A stretch of 64,000 nucleotides of DNA, taken from assembly GCF_022440805.1 (NCBI RefSeq), contig NZ_JAKNTK010000001.1, positions 1,674,001-1,738,000 of the forward strand, read 5' to 3'. Of the stretch, positions 40,276-49,692 are shown piece after piece. The notes below the pieces were generated by a model. The model saw only the letters and a list, made by a program, of their open reading frames with translations. It ran no database searches and was not told the DNA's origin. A program made the translations under genes and the position numbers. The DNA comes from Holdemania massiliensis. Lineage in GTDB: Bacteria; Bacillota_I; Bacilli_A; Erysipelotrichales; Erysipelotrichaceae. The first letter of the stretch is position 1, and every line of letters begins with the position of its first letter.

Positions 40276-41132
40276 GTCAGAAAGTCAATTAAGAGTGCGG
40301 TGGGCGCGGAGAGCGGCCGTTTTTTCGGCCAGATCAGACAGGTTTGGGTGACTAAGCGGGGACAGTCAAGCGGCTTGACATGCATCGTTGAAAGATCGAT
40401 AAAACCGGCGGAGGAATAGGGAACAATCGCCAGACCGAGGCCAGCCTGCGCCCATTGAATCGAGGTTCGGGCGTCATCATTCAGACAGCGTGGGGAAGGC
40501 AGAAAGCCTTCCTTTTCGCATTCTTCACTGAGCAGTGCGGCAAAGCGGCGGTAATAGATCAGAGGCTGATCTTTCAGCTGACGAATGGATATTTGATCTT
40601 GGGGGAAACAATCCAGCTCGCTTCGCATGACCACGGCCAGCGGATCGGCGTCCAGTTTCAGTACATGGACTGAAGGATCATGAAACGGCGTGCGTACGAT
40701 TGCCGCTTCCACCAGCCCGGCTGCCAGCTTGTTCAGCTGTTCAAAGGTATTGCCTTCGTCGATCTGATAGCGCATTTTTGGATGCAGAGCGGCGAAACGA
40801 AATAGCCGCGGGTATAATAAGGAGGCCGCTGAGGAGGATACCGCTCCCAAGCGCAGGACGCCCGCCTGCCCTTGAGCGTAAGCACTGATTTCCCGCCGGG
40901 TATCCTCACTTAGCGCCAGAATATCCTGGGACCGCTGATAAAATCGTTCTCCGGCTGCGGTCAGCTGAATTCGCCGTGCGCCGCGGTAAAACAGGGGTGT
41001 GCCCAGCTCCTGTTCCAGCTGTTTCATGGCTACGCTTAAAGGCGGCTGGGATAAATTCAATGCGTTGGCAGCCTGCAGAATGCTGCCCTGTTGTACGACG
41101 GTGACAAAGTATTCAAGCTGACGCAGTTCCAT
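40251..41132 (-). CDS. LysR-type regulator, probably of the ABC exporter
   Basis: 293 residues from ATG 41132, six bases after AGGAGG; ATG 41138 lies within the site. HTH: RQLEYFVTVVQQGSILQAAN then LSQPPLSVAMKQLEQELG. CynR/CysB-like effector domain after residue 90. Divergent from the ABC exporter operon, with CTATAT/ATATAG half sites (41143-41148, 41165-41170) between them. Confidence 0.9.
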   Translation of the reverse strand: MELRQLEYFVTVVQQGSILQAANALNLSQPPLSVAMKQLEQELGTPLFYRGARRIQLTAAGERFYQRSQDILALSEDTRREISAYAQGQAGVLRLGAVSSSAASLLYPRLFRFAALHPKMRYQIDEGNTFEQLNKLAAGLVEAAIVRTPFHDPSVHVLKLDADPLAVVMRSELDCFPQDQISIRQLKDQPLIYYRRFAALLSEECEKEGFLPSPRCLNDDARTSIQWAQAGLGLAIVPYSSAGFIDLSTMHVKPLDCPRLVTQTCLIWPKKRPLSAPTALLIDFLTQDSKVEV

Positions 41133-41142
41133 ATTCATCCTC

Positions 41143-41170
41143 CTATATGTTTTGCATATACTTTATATAG
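41143..41170. promoter_or_regulatory. A/T-rich inverted repeat between LysR and ABC genes
   Basis: CTATAT (41143-41148) and ATATAG (41165-41170) form an inverted repeat; the dyad TACT-N6-AGTA overlaps its right part. Likely LysR binding region. Confidence 0.4.
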
Positions 41171-41201
41171 TAAATCAATATTTTTTCTATAGCAAGAGTG
41201 C

Positions 41202-41210
41202 TGATATAAT
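41202..41210 (+). promoter_or_regulatory. Extended -10 promoter of the ABC exporter operon
   Basis: TG-A-TATAAT at 41202-41210, 28 bases before the start codon; GAAAGGGAG follows. Confidence 0.5.
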
Positions 41211-41237
41211 AATTAAGTCTGAAAGGGAGAAAAATTT

Positions 41238-42956
41238 ATGAAAACGATTGTTTCCTATTTTCGATATTTTAAGAAAGAACTGATTTTCGGTCCGGTATTT
41301 AAACTGGCAGAAGCCATCTTTGAGCTGCTCGTCCCCTTGGTTATGGCACAGATCATTGACATTGGCATTGCCCAGAAGGATTTGACTTACATTCTGCAGC
41401 GGGGCGGTATTATCGTGATTTTTGCGTTGGTGGGGATTGTCTGTTCCGCAACATGTCAGTATTATGCTGCACGCTGTTCGCAGGGGATGGGAACGGTCCT
41501 GCGCAAAAGCGTCTATCACAAGATCAATCAACTCTCAGCCCAACAAGTCAGTCAATTTTCTTCCTCTTCGCTGATCACCCGGTTGACTAATGACGTCAAT
41601 CAAGTCCAGCAGGCTGTCGCGATGTTGATTCGTTTGGCCATCCGCGCGCCGTTTCTGGTGATCGGATCGCTGGCGATGGCGATGATGATTGACCGCCAAC
41701 TGGCGCTGATTTTCCTCGCCGTCATTCTAGTAATCGCCGTGGTTCTAGGTGTGCTGATGACCTGTTCTTCTCATTTTTTTAAGGCTGTGCAGCGGCAGCT
41801 GGACCGTATCTCACAGATCAGCCAGGAAAATCTGGAAGGCCAGCGTGTCATCCGCGCCTTTTCCCGGCAGAAGCTGGAGACAGAGCGGTTTGATCAGGCA
41901 GCTCAGGCAAGTTATCATGCTTCGATGCGGGTCGGCTGGATCAGCGGTCTGTTCAATCCGGCCACGCAGATCGTGATCAATTTGGGAATTGTCGTCTTGT
42001 TGTACTGCGGCAGTTTTCAGATTAACAGCGGAGCACTCAGCCAGGGCAATCTCGTCGCTCTGGTCAACTACATGACGCAGATGTTTCTGGCTTTGGTTGT
42101 GCTGGCCAACTTATTTGTGATCTTCACCAAAGCTGCGGCCTCGGCTAGCCGGATTGAAGCTGTATTAAAAACGGAAGCTCAGATTGTCGGCGGAACCTCC
42201 GTCTTCACCGAAACGGAAGATCCACTGTTGGAATTGGAGGAGGTCAGCTTTGGCTACAGCGAAGGTGAAAGTGCGGTCGAAGGGATCAGCTTCACAATTC
42301 ACGCCGGTCAGACGATCGGACTGATCGGCGGCACGGGCTGCGGCAAAAGTACGATTGTGCAGCTGCTGCCGCGTTTAATTGATCCAACTTCGGGCATCAT
42401 TCGTTTCTGCGGAAAACCGCTTCAGATGTATTCGTTGGCGGATTTACGGAAGCAGATCCGGATCGTACCGCAGAAAGCCGTGCTGTTTTCCGGAACGATC
42501 CGTGAGAATCTGCGCTGGGGTAATGAAACAGCCAGTGATGAGCAGCTGTGGCAGGCGCTGGAACTCGCCCAGGTCAAAACTTTTGTGGAAGCGATGGAGC
42601 AGGGGTTAGATACGATGCTGGTCCAGGGCGGCAAAAACTGTTCCGGCGGGCAGCGTCAGCGTTTGTGCATCGCACGGGCCTTAGTCGGCCAGCCGCAGCT
42701 GTTGGTATTGGATGACAGCACCAGCGCGCTGGATTATCAAACCGACGCCCGGCTGCGGAGTGGTTTAAAGACCTTATCTGGTTCACAAGCCGTTTTGATC
42801 GTTTCCCAGCGGATTGCTTCCATTCGGCATGCGGACCGCATTCTCGTCATGGATCAAGGCCGTCTGGTGGGCCAGGGTACACATGAAGAATTGCTTGAAA
42901 ACTGCAAGTTCTATCAGGAAATTGTTCGTTCACAGACAAGGGAGGATCAGCGATGA
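41238..42956 (+). CDS. Heterodimeric ABC exporter subunit A (degenerate ATP site)
   Basis: 572 residues: six-helix exporter domain (about 1-310) and nucleotide-binding domain. Walker A GGTGCGKST, signature CSGGQRQR, Walker B LLVLDDSTSALD in which the catalytic Glu is Asp, and the switch loop reads VSQRIAS with Gln in place of His. These are the marks of the non-canonical half of BmrCD / TM287-288 type exporters. Forms a pair with the next gene, overlap 4 bases. Substrate probably a drug, lipid or peptide; unknown. Confidence 0.9.
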   Translation: MKTIVSYFRYFKKELIFGPVFKLAEAIFELLVPLVMAQIIDIGIAQKDLTYILQRGGIIVIFALVGIVCSATCQYYAARCSQGMGTVLRKSVYHKINQLSAQQVSQFSSSSLITRLTNDVNQVQQAVAMLIRLAIRAPFLVIGSLAMAMMIDRQLALIFLAVILVIAVVLGVLMTCSSHFFKAVQRQLDRISQISQENLEGQRVIRAFSRQKLETERFDQAAQASYHASMRVGWISGLFNPATQIVINLGIVVLLYCGSFQINSGALSQGNLVALVNYMTQMFLALVVLANLFVIFTKAAASASRIEAVLKTEAQIVGGTSVFTETEDPLLELEEVSFGYSEGESAVEGISFTIHAGQTIGLIGGTGCGKSTIVQLLPRLIDPTSGIIRFCGKPLQMYSLADLRKQIRIVPQKAVLFSGTIRENLRWGNETASDEQLWQALELAQVKTFVEAMEQGLDTMLVQGGKNCSGGQRQRLCIARALVGQPQLLVLDDSTSALDYQTDARLRSGLKTLSGSQAVLIVSQRIASIRHADRILVMDQGRLVGQGTHEELLENCKFYQEIVRSQTREDQR

Positions 42957-44686
42957 GACAGACAGAGCTGCTGCGGCGTTTACTGCATTACGTCCGGCCT
43001 TACGGGCTGCTTTTGGCAGCTGCGTTAGGCTTTGCGTTATTTCAGGTTGCGATGACCTTAAGTGCTCCGGTACTGATCGGTCAGGCTGTCGATGCGATGG
43101 TGGCCGCCGGTCAAGTTGATTTTGGGCAGGTCGGACATATCCTGTTTCGCTTAGCGCTCATTGTCATTCTGGCGGCTGTCTTTCAGTGGCTGATGACGCT
43201 GTGCACCAATGCCTGCTGCTATCGGACGGTGCGGGATCTGCGCGTTCAATGCTTCCGGCAGTTTCATGCGCTGCCGCTGGCGACGCTGGACGGCACGCAG
43301 CAGGGGGATTTCATGAATACGTTGGTCAATGACATCGATGTGATAACCGATGGCCTGCTGCAGGGATTTACCCAGCTGTTTACCGGAGTAATCACGATCG
43401 TGGGGACGCTGGGTTTTATGCTTTCAATCCACCCTATGATTACGCTGGCGGTTGTTTTGATCACTCCATTGTCCTTGGGGGTAGCCTCCTTGATCGCTTC
43501 CCGCAGTTCCCGGCTGTTTAAGCAGCAGGCCAGGATTAAGGGAGAACTGTCCGGGTTTGCGCAGGAGCGGATTCACGGCCAGAGCCTGGTTGCTGCCTAT
43601 AATCAGCAGACCGCCTCAGAAGCGGCGTTTGATGAAATCAATGAGCGCCTCAATCATGTGGGAACGCAGGTTCAGTTTATTTCCTCTCTGACCAATCCCT
43701 GCACCCGTTTTGTCAATAATTTGGCCTATGCGGCAGTTGGGATCATCGGGGCACTGACAGCGCTTGAAGGTGGGATGAGCGTTGGTCAGCTGACCTCATT
43801 TCTGAGCTATGCTTCTCAATACACCAAACCGTTCAATGAGATCAGCGGGGTCGTCACCGAGCTGCAGGCTTCCTTAAGCAGCTGCGAGCGGGTCTTTCGG
43901 CTTCTTGATCTGCCGCAGGAAAAGGATCAGGCAGATCAGGGCAGGCTGCCGTCATGCCGAGGTGAACTGAAGCTGGAGCATGTATCCTTCCGCTATCAAA
44001 ACAGCGAACCGCTGATTGAAGATTTCAATCTGACCGTTAAACCGGGGCAGAAAATTGCGATTGTCGGGCCAACCGGCTGCGGCAAAACGACCTTGATCAA
44101 TCTGTTAATGCGTTTTTATGAGATCCGCAGCGGATCAATTTGGCTTGACGATTGGGATATCCGAACGCTCAGCCGTAGTGAACTGCGCCGTAATTTCGGC
44201 ATGGTGCTGCAGGATTCCTGGATTTTTTGCGGAACGATTCGGGAGAATATTGCTTACGGCAATCCTGACGCGTCGTTGGAAGCCATTGAAGAGGCTGCGC
44301 GCAAAGCCCATCTGGATTATTTTATCCGGCAGCTGCCGCAGGGCTATGATACGCTGCTAGATGAAACCGTCTCACTTTCGCAGGGACAAAAACAGTTGTT
44401 ATGTATCGCTCGGGTGCTGGTCAGTGATCCTAAAATTCTGATTTTGGATGAAGCGACCAGTTCCATTGATACGCGGACAGAGCTGTTGGTGCAGTCAGCG
44501 TTTGATCGGATGATGAAAGGCCGGACAAGCTTTGTCGTCGCGCACCGGCTGTCAACGATTGAACAGGCAGATCAAATTCTGGTGATGAATCATGGTCAAA
44601 TTGTTGAACAGGGCACCCATCATGAGCTGTTAAAGTATAATGGTTTCTATGCCCAGCTTTATAACAGTCAGTTCGCCCAGAGCTGA
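42953..44686 (+). CDS. Heterodimeric ABC exporter subunit B (canonical ATP site)
   Basis: 577 residues, exporter fold. Walker A GPTGCGKTT, Walker B ILILDEATSSID with the catalytic Glu and switch His (VAHRLST) intact; its signature is LSQGQ rather than LSGGQ. In TM287/288-type pairs the partner with canonical Walker B carries the altered signature, so the two genes complement each other. Membrane domain about 1-320. Followed by a terminator. Confidence 0.9.
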   Translation: MRQTELLRRLLHYVRPYGLLLAAALGFALFQVAMTLSAPVLIGQAVDAMVAAGQVDFGQVGHILFRLALIVILAAVFQWLMTLCTNACCYRTVRDLRVQCFRQFHALPLATLDGTQQGDFMNTLVNDIDVITDGLLQGFTQLFTGVITIVGTLGFMLSIHPMITLAVVLITPLSLGVASLIASRSSRLFKQQARIKGELSGFAQERIHGQSLVAAYNQQTASEAAFDEINERLNHVGTQVQFISSLTNPCTRFVNNLAYAAVGIIGALTALEGGMSVGQLTSFLSYASQYTKPFNEISGVVTELQASLSSCERVFRLLDLPQEKDQADQGRLPSCRGELKLEHVSFRYQNSEPLIEDFNLTVKPGQKIAIVGPTGCGKTTLINLLMRFYEIRSGSIWLDDWDIRTLSRSELRRNFGMVLQDSWIFCGTIRENIAYGNPDASLEAIEEAARKAHLDYFIRQLPQGYDTLLDETVSLSQGQKQLLCIARVLVSDPKILILDEATSSIDTRTELLVQSAFDRMMKGRTSFVVAHRLSTIEQADQILVMNHGQIVEQGTHHELLKYNGFYAQLYNSQFAQS

Positions 44687-44746
44687 TCAGCACCACGGAC
44701 ATGGCTGTAAAGAAGCCATTGCGGGGAAATTTTATTTTGTTAAAAC

Positions 44747-44775
44747 GAAAAGGCACTCCTGAGAATGCCTTTTTA
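44747..44775 (+). terminator. ABC exporter operon terminator
   Basis: AAAAGGCA (44747-44755 region) pairs with TGCCTTTTT (44766-44774), loop about nine bases, T-run following. Confidence 0.75.
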
Positions 44776-45025
44776 TTTCATCTTTAGAAGTCGTGAAATC
44801 CTGGAAAAATGTTCGGCTTTTTATTCAATTCGTTTATTGTTTTTCCTATTGCTGCTTAATTTTGCTGCCATAGAAGCGATATTCACATCTTTCTTGAATT
44901 GCTGGATTCGAAGAGAGAATTTGTAAGCAGAAAAAGGCTGTCAATTTCATGTCAGTGTTCTGCTGGTCAGTTCTGCCCGGGAATACAACGGATAAATGTT
45001 GATTGTTTTTACTTTCTAAAGAAAA

Positions 45026-45057
45026 CCGAAGTCATCATTTTGCCAGATGATCTTCGG
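45026..45057 (-). terminator. Terminator of the flavinylated reductase gene
   Basis: CCGAAG-TCATC (45026-45036) pairs with GATGA-T-CTTCGG (45046-45057). On the minus strand TTTTCTTTAG follows. Confidence 0.7.
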
Positions 45058-45064
45058 CTAGTCT

Positions 45065-46813
45065 TTATTTTAAACTGCTAACGGCATCTTTTGCGGCTAT
45101 TCTGCCGCTGCTCATCGCTAATGTATTGGCAGTTCCGCTCATCGGATAAGTATTGTTGAATAAGTTGCCAAATATCAATTCGCCTGCGGCGTAAAGATTA
45201 CCGATGGGTTTATCTTCTTCATTGAGGACATGCATAGATTCATCAACTTTGAGACCGGCAATGGTTCCCATAATATTTGCACTTCGCCGATATCCATAAT
45301 AAGGTGCGGTATCCAGAGGAAAGATGTAGTCAGGATTAGTTCCGAATGCATCCGTCACATTGTCGGATACCGCTGCATTGTTGGCCTGAACCGAAGCAAG
45401 AAGTTCTGTTTCGTTGATATTCAGCGCAGCGGCCAGTTCTTCTAAACTGTCTGCTTTGATTACATATCCCATTTCTGTAAATTTTTCCAATGTTTCCTGG
45501 TCGTGCCAATTGGCATCATAGATAGCATAAGCAAGACCTTCAGGCTGAGCTGTAATCAGCTGCTGCTGGCGTGGATAATATTCATCGCCAGCCATAAAGC
45601 GCTCTCCATTCTGATTGACGATGAAAGGCGGATTCCACAGAGTTACTTCCGTTCCAGGCCGTGTATCGATCTGGGTGATACCGAGAACACCTTCGCCGAC
45701 GATAACGCTGCCCGCTTCCAATCCCATGCGATGACCATCTCCCTCGCTGCCAGGATTAGCGGAAAATGTGTTGTTGACATAGGTTCCAGGAGCGTATGCT
45801 TCCAGCATATCGTGGTTGTAGGCATAACCTCCGGTCGCCAGAATAACTTTCTGCGCTTTGATCGTATACGTTCCGGATGGGGTTTCGATACGGACGCCGT
45901 TTACGCTTTGCCCATCTTCAAGAATTAGTTCAGCAGCCCGTGAATTAAACCGTACATCAATATCCCGTTCCTGAATGAAGCTGTAAAGCTGACCTGCTAA
46001 TCCGGCTCCGGAGCCTTTAGCGGATAAACTCCGATAATCAGGTCTTGCCCTTTGATTAGAGGTTACAAGGTAGTCATCACGGAATTGAAAATGGTTGGAT
46101 CGGATATATTCTACGCTGTCCTTTGTGCCTTCGGCAAGCGTGAGAAGCACGGAGGGATTGTTTACAGGCCCAGCGTATTCTTCAAAAAGATCTAAAATAT
46201 CCTTAGCTGAGTAATCCGCATAGACTGCGGTTTCCTGTGCTCCCAGTTCCCAAACCGCACCGCCGGACAATTTTGTTGAACCGCCGGGTAAAGATAATTT
46301 CTCGACTAAGATGACGGAAGCCCCCTCGTCGCAGGCGGTCAGCGCCGCAAGCATCCCAGCGGCACCGGAGCCGACCACAAGGACATCCGTTTCCGTGTCC
46401 TGCGGTGTTTCCATTTTTATTTCGGCGGATTCCAATTCGTGGATTTTCGTATCGGAAACTCCGGCTTCTGCCAATGCATTTTTAACGGCCGAGGTCACAC
46501 CGCGGCTGGTAAAAGAAGCGCCGGTAATCACATCTGCGAGACTTTGGTTATCAAGGATCGACTGAAGAATAGGTTCAATGGCCAGGGTACCAATGTTTTC
46601 TGTTTCACGATGATCGGTTACCGTAATTTTCTCAATTGCGTTTTCTGATAACTCCAAGCTGACGGTAATGGGCCCCCAAAAACCCGTTCCCGTGCCTTCA
46701 TAGATTCCGGGAGTATAGGCCGAATCAGGGGCAGACGCAGAGGGATTAGTTGCGGTGGAGCAGCCTGTTAATCCTAATAGGAAAATCAGACTTAGAGCTA
46801 AGAGTCTTTTCAT
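45065..46813 (-). CDS. Extracytoplasmic FMN-binding FAD-dependent reductase lipoprotein (FrdA/UrdA-like)
   Basis: 582 residues. Lipoprotein signal with lipobox L-T-G-C, Cys at 18. An FMN-binding domain (about 30-115) carries ITGASFTS at 97-104, the site for covalent FMN by ApbE. A flavocytochrome c-type FAD domain follows: VVGSGAAGMLAAL (147-159), LSLPGGSTKLSGG, and NTYPMSGTANTLAMSSGRIA at the end. Such proteins reduce fumarate, urocanate or other enoates at the cell surface as anaerobic electron acceptors. Substrate is not deducible. Regulator gene is divergent. Confidence 0.88.
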   Translation of the reverse strand: MKRLLALSLIFLLGLTGCSTATNPSASAPDSAYTPGIYEGTGTGFWGPITVSLELSENAIEKITVTDHRETENIGTLAIEPILQSILDNQSLADVITGASFTSRGVTSAVKNALAEAGVSDTKIHELESAEIKMETPQDTETDVLVVGSGAAGMLAALTACDEGASVILVEKLSLPGGSTKLSGGAVWELGAQETAVYADYSAKDILDLFEEYAGPVNNPSVLLTLAEGTKDSVEYIRSNHFQFRDDYLVTSNQRARPDYRSLSAKGSGAGLAGQLYSFIQERDIDVRFNSRAAELILEDGQSVNGVRIETPSGTYTIKAQKVILATGGYAYNHDMLEAYAPGTYVNNTFSANPGSEGDGHRMGLEAGSVIVGEGVLGITQIDTRPGTEVTLWNPPFIVNQNGERFMAGDEYYPRQQQLITAQPEGLAYAIYDANWHDQETLEKFTEMGYVIKADSLEELAAALNINETELLASVQANNAAVSDNVTDAFGTNPDYIFPLDTAPYYGYRRSANIMGTIAGLKVDESMHVLNEEDKPIGNLYAAGELIFGNLFNNTYPMSGTANTLAMSSGRIAAKDAVSSLK

Positions 46814-46837
46814 AATTTTTTTCCTCCTCTTTGGTCA

Positions 46838-46863
46838 GATATCCAAAAGATATCCTTGATATC
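46838..46863. repeat. Three GATATC sites in the divergent intergenic region
   Basis: GATATC at 46838-46843, 46849-46854 and 46858-46863, spaced 11 and 9 bases, just upstream of the ribosome site of the reductase gene. Possible operator for the PucR-type regulator. Confidence 0.4.
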
Positions 46864-47003
46864 AATTTATCATTTACGGAATAAATAGAAAATTGTATAA
46901 TAAAACAAAGATTTTGTTTCATTTTATTAGGAATGAATATACTTTGTTCATTTGACCAAAAACACTGATAAAATTTAAAAGAAAGACTAAGGAGGACAAG
47001 CCG

Positions 47004-48161
47004 ATGAATCCGTTTTACAATGAAAAAATTGTTTTTATGGAAATGTTGATGAAACATTGTGATTTTCATGACTTTGTAAAATTTGCGCATACCTTTGTTG
47101 ATTATCCGATCATTGTTACAGATGGTTTATTTCGGATTGTGTCAGCGATTGGAAATCAGCCTTTAGATGACGGTTACGATATTTCAAAAATCAGAATCGA
47201 AGATGCGGCGGAAAATCAAAAATACCGCGACGGCGTTGCTCAATATATCGTTTCTGATGAACCATTTATTTTTGATGATCCCCACCTTCCTCAGCGGAGA
47301 TTGTATTTGCGGCTGAGGTGGGAAGAAGAAACGTATGGATATTTGATTTTTATTGAAAGTACGAGAAATCTGTCCGAACTCGATCCTGAAAAACTAAAAT
47401 TTTTACAGTCTGTCTTCACGATATTAAACCGTAATTATCATGCGCGTGCGATTGTGACAAGCCCGCAAAGAGCGATGCACTATCTGCTGGAAGGGATAAC
47501 GACAACCACACAGCAATTGAATAACTGTTCAACATTTTATGAAAAATGTGACCAAGGTCCTTTTAAAATTCTTATTTTCTCAAAAGCGACGGAGAAACTC
47601 ATTCAGGAAGCGCAAAAACGGCTGAGAACCGACTGGTTTGCCAGCCTTGATAATAAGCTTGTTTTTTTGTTGGACAATCAGAATGCAATGAATGACAAAG
47701 AAACGCAGGATATGCTTTCCTTGTTGAAAGAATTTCAGGTCAGCGCTGTACTCAGTGATGAATTTGCTGACCTTCTGCAGATGAGAGATCAGTATCATGC
47801 AGTCAAAAAGGTTTTATGTTTTCTGCCGGAAAAGGAGTTCCGGATTTTTGAATTTGAAAAATATAAGATCGATGTACTGCTTGCCTTTTGTAAAGAGAAG
47901 CAGATTGATTTAACAACGTTTAAGAGCCGGGTTATTGATAAGATTAATGACTATGATCAGCAGAACAACACGGATTTTTACAGGACATTAAAAGAATATC
48001 TTGAATGCGGTAAAAATATTGCGGATACAGCCAAAATCATGTTTGTCCATAAGAATACGATTGCTTATCGTCTGGATCGGATTCAAAGCTTATTCAACAT
48101 TGATCTTCGTGATTATCGAACCTGTTTAAATTTACAGCTGGGCATTCTTATCCATGCGTAA
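47004..48161 (+). CDS. PucR/CdaR-type transcriptional regulator
   Basis: 385 residues. The C-terminal 60 residues hold the PucR HTH_30 pattern: LKEYLECGKNIADTAKIMF then VHKNTIAYRLDRIQ and DYRTCLNLQL. The N-terminal 320 residues are an input region (possible PucR-2 / GAF-like folds) without clear motifs. Divergent from the flavinylated reductase, which it probably controls in response to its substrate. Two GGAGG-like sites precede the start. Confidence 0.82.
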   Translation: MNPFYNEKIVFMEMLMKHCDFHDFVKFAHTFVDYPIIVTDGLFRIVSAIGNQPLDDGYDISKIRIEDAAENQKYRDGVAQYIVSDEPFIFDDPHLPQRRLYLRLRWEEETYGYLIFIESTRNLSELDPEKLKFLQSVFTILNRNYHARAIVTSPQRAMHYLLEGITTTTQQLNNCSTFYEKCDQGPFKILIFSKATEKLIQEAQKRLRTDWFASLDNKLVFLLDNQNAMNDKETQDMLSLLKEFQVSAVLSDEFADLLQMRDQYHAVKKVLCFLPEKEFRIFEFEKYKIDVLLAFCKEKQIDLTTFKSRVIDKINDYDQQNNTDFYRTLKEYLECGKNIADTAKIMFVHKNTIAYRLDRIQSLFNIDLRDYRTCLNLQLGILIHA

Positions 48162-48296
48162 AAATTGAGAACAACGTGTTGGATGAGCGCTGGCGCATGA
48201 AACTGAGGATGAATTCAAATTGAAATAGGGAAAATAGGCGGGAAATCCGTCTGTTTTTGTTTAGACATCTGGAAAGATCTGTCTATTTTCAAACGA

Positions 48297-48325
48297 TTGA
48301 CAAAATCAGTGAACAACCGTATATT
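48297..48325 (+). promoter_or_regulatory. Strong SigA-type promoter of the TetR-ABC operon
   Basis: TTGACA (48297-48302), 17-base spacer, TATATT (48320-48325). An imperfect inverted repeat AGACA/TGTCT (48263-48284) lies upstream. Confidence 0.75.
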
Positions 48326-48358
48326 ATTAGTAAGCACAATAATGAACGGAGGTTTACT

Positions 48359-48991
48359 ATGGCGCAGGTACTAAAAGAAGCCCAGCGGGATAAAATATTG
48401 GAAGCCGCCAAACAGGAGCTGCTGCACTATGGCTACAAAGAAGCTTCGATGCGGCGGATCGCAGCTCAGGCAGAAATGACGGTCGGCAATTTGTACCGTT
48501 ATTTTGAAGGGAAGGATCAGCTTATTCAGGCGATTACCTTGCCGGCACTGACCCAGCTGGATCAGTTGGTTCGGCGGCTGACAGATGATCGAATCTCTTT
48601 GAATCAGCCTCATACCCGCGTGGGTTTGTCGATGAGCGAGCTGCGGCAGAAAACAGACCAGCTCGCGATGGATCTGACAGAATTATCTGTTCAGATGCCG
48701 CAGGAGATGCGGATTTTAATGCTGCACAGCGATTTGAGCGAACAGATTTCCGGCTGGCTGCTGTCTTTGATGGAGGTGCTGGCAAAGGAATGGGCGCTGT
48801 TTCCGCAGCATCGGGAAGCGGAGTTTGGTGCCTTGTGCCGGATGTTTTCGGCATCCTTGTTTCAAGGGGTGCGTGAAGTTTTTTCCGACGCCGTACAGCT
48901 GGATCAAAAACAGCTCTGCGCTGTGCTGCGGATTTATTTTGATTTGTTTTTAAGCATGTTTAGGCCTGCTGCGAAAGGAGATCAGGAATGA
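48359..48991 (+). CDS. TetR-family repressor
   Basis: 210 residues from ATG 48359, seven bases after CGGAGG. HTH region: KILEAAKQELLHYGYKEASM and RRIAAQAEMTVGNLYRYFEGKD, a classical TetR pattern. The ligand domain is unremarkable. First gene of an operon with an ABC ATPase and permease, probably autoregulating it. Stop overlaps the ATPase start (ATGA). Confidence 0.9.
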   Translation: MAQVLKEAQRDKILEAAKQELLHYGYKEASMRRIAAQAEMTVGNLYRYFEGKDQLIQAITLPALTQLDQLVRRLTDDRISLNQPHTRVGLSMSELRQKTDQLAMDLTELSVQMPQEMRILMLHSDLSEQISGWLLSLMEVLAKEWALFPQHREAEFGALCRMFSASLFQGVREVFSDAVQLDQKQLCAVLRIYFDLFLSMFRPAAKGDQE

Positions 48992-49692
48992 GTGAATTTA
49001 TTGAGTTCCGGGATGTGCGGAAAGTGTATAAGATGGGTGAAGTTGAAATTCCGGCGTTGGACGGCGTCAGTTTTCAGATCAAAAAAGGTGAATTTGTCGT
49101 GATTGCCGGTGCTTCCGGTGCGGGCAAGAGTACGATTTTGAATATTTTAGGCGGCATGGATACCTGCACCAGCGGTGAAATCATTGTGGATGGAGAAGAA
49201 GTGTCCAAGATGGATGCCCGTCAGCTGACGACTTACCGGCGCTACGATATCGGCTTTGTCTTCCAGTTTTACAATTTGGTGCAGAATCTGACTGCCCGTG
49301 AAAACGTTGAGCTGGCCGTGCAGATTTGTAAAAATCCGCTGGATGTCGATCAGACGATTGAAGCAGTGGGACTGCGGGAGCGCCGGAATAATTTCCCTTC
49401 CCAGCTTTCCGGCGGGGAACAGCAGCGGGTAGCGATTGCGCGGGCGCTGGCCAAAAATCCAAAGCTATTGCTGTGTGATGAGCCGACGGGAGCACTGGAT
49501 TATCAAACTGGCAAATCCATTCTGAAGCTGCTGCAGGATACCTGCCGTCAGCAGCAGATGACAGTCATCGTGATCACACACAACCTGGCCCTGACACCGA
49601 TGGGAGATAAAGTGATTCGTGTCAAGAGCGGGAAGATCCGTTCCGTAGAGATCAACGAGCATCCGAAACCCATCGGGGAGATCGAGTGGTAA
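48988..49692 (+). CDS. ABC transporter ATPase, MacB/LolD-like
   Basis: 234 residues. Walker A GASGAGKST, Q-loop FQFYNLVQNLTA, signature LSGGEQQRVAIARALAKNP and Walker B LLLCDEPTGALD. This group drives FtsX-type permeases in mechanotransmission (peptide export, cell-wall or lipoprotein functions). Coupled to the next gene, which starts seven bases before its end. Confidence 0.94.
   Translation: MSEFIEFRDVRKVYKMGEVEIPALDGVSFQIKKGEFVVIAGASGAGKSTILNILGGMDTCTSGEIIVDGEEVSKMDARQLTTYRRYDIGFVFQFYNLVQNLTARENVELAVQICKNPLDVDQTIEAVGLRERRNNFPSQLSGGEQQRVAIARALAKNPKLLLCDEPTGALDYQTGKSILKLLQDTCRQQQMTVIVITHNLALTPMGDKVIRVKSGKIRSVEINEHPKPIGEIEW

Larger units (their letters stand above)
44687..45064. other. Non-coding interval after the ABC operon
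   Basis: Apart from the two terminators at its ends (44747-44775 and 45026-45057) I see no convincing gene; the longest plus-strand frame (44899-45081) lacks a ribosome site and runs through the minus-strand terminator. Confidence 0.5.
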
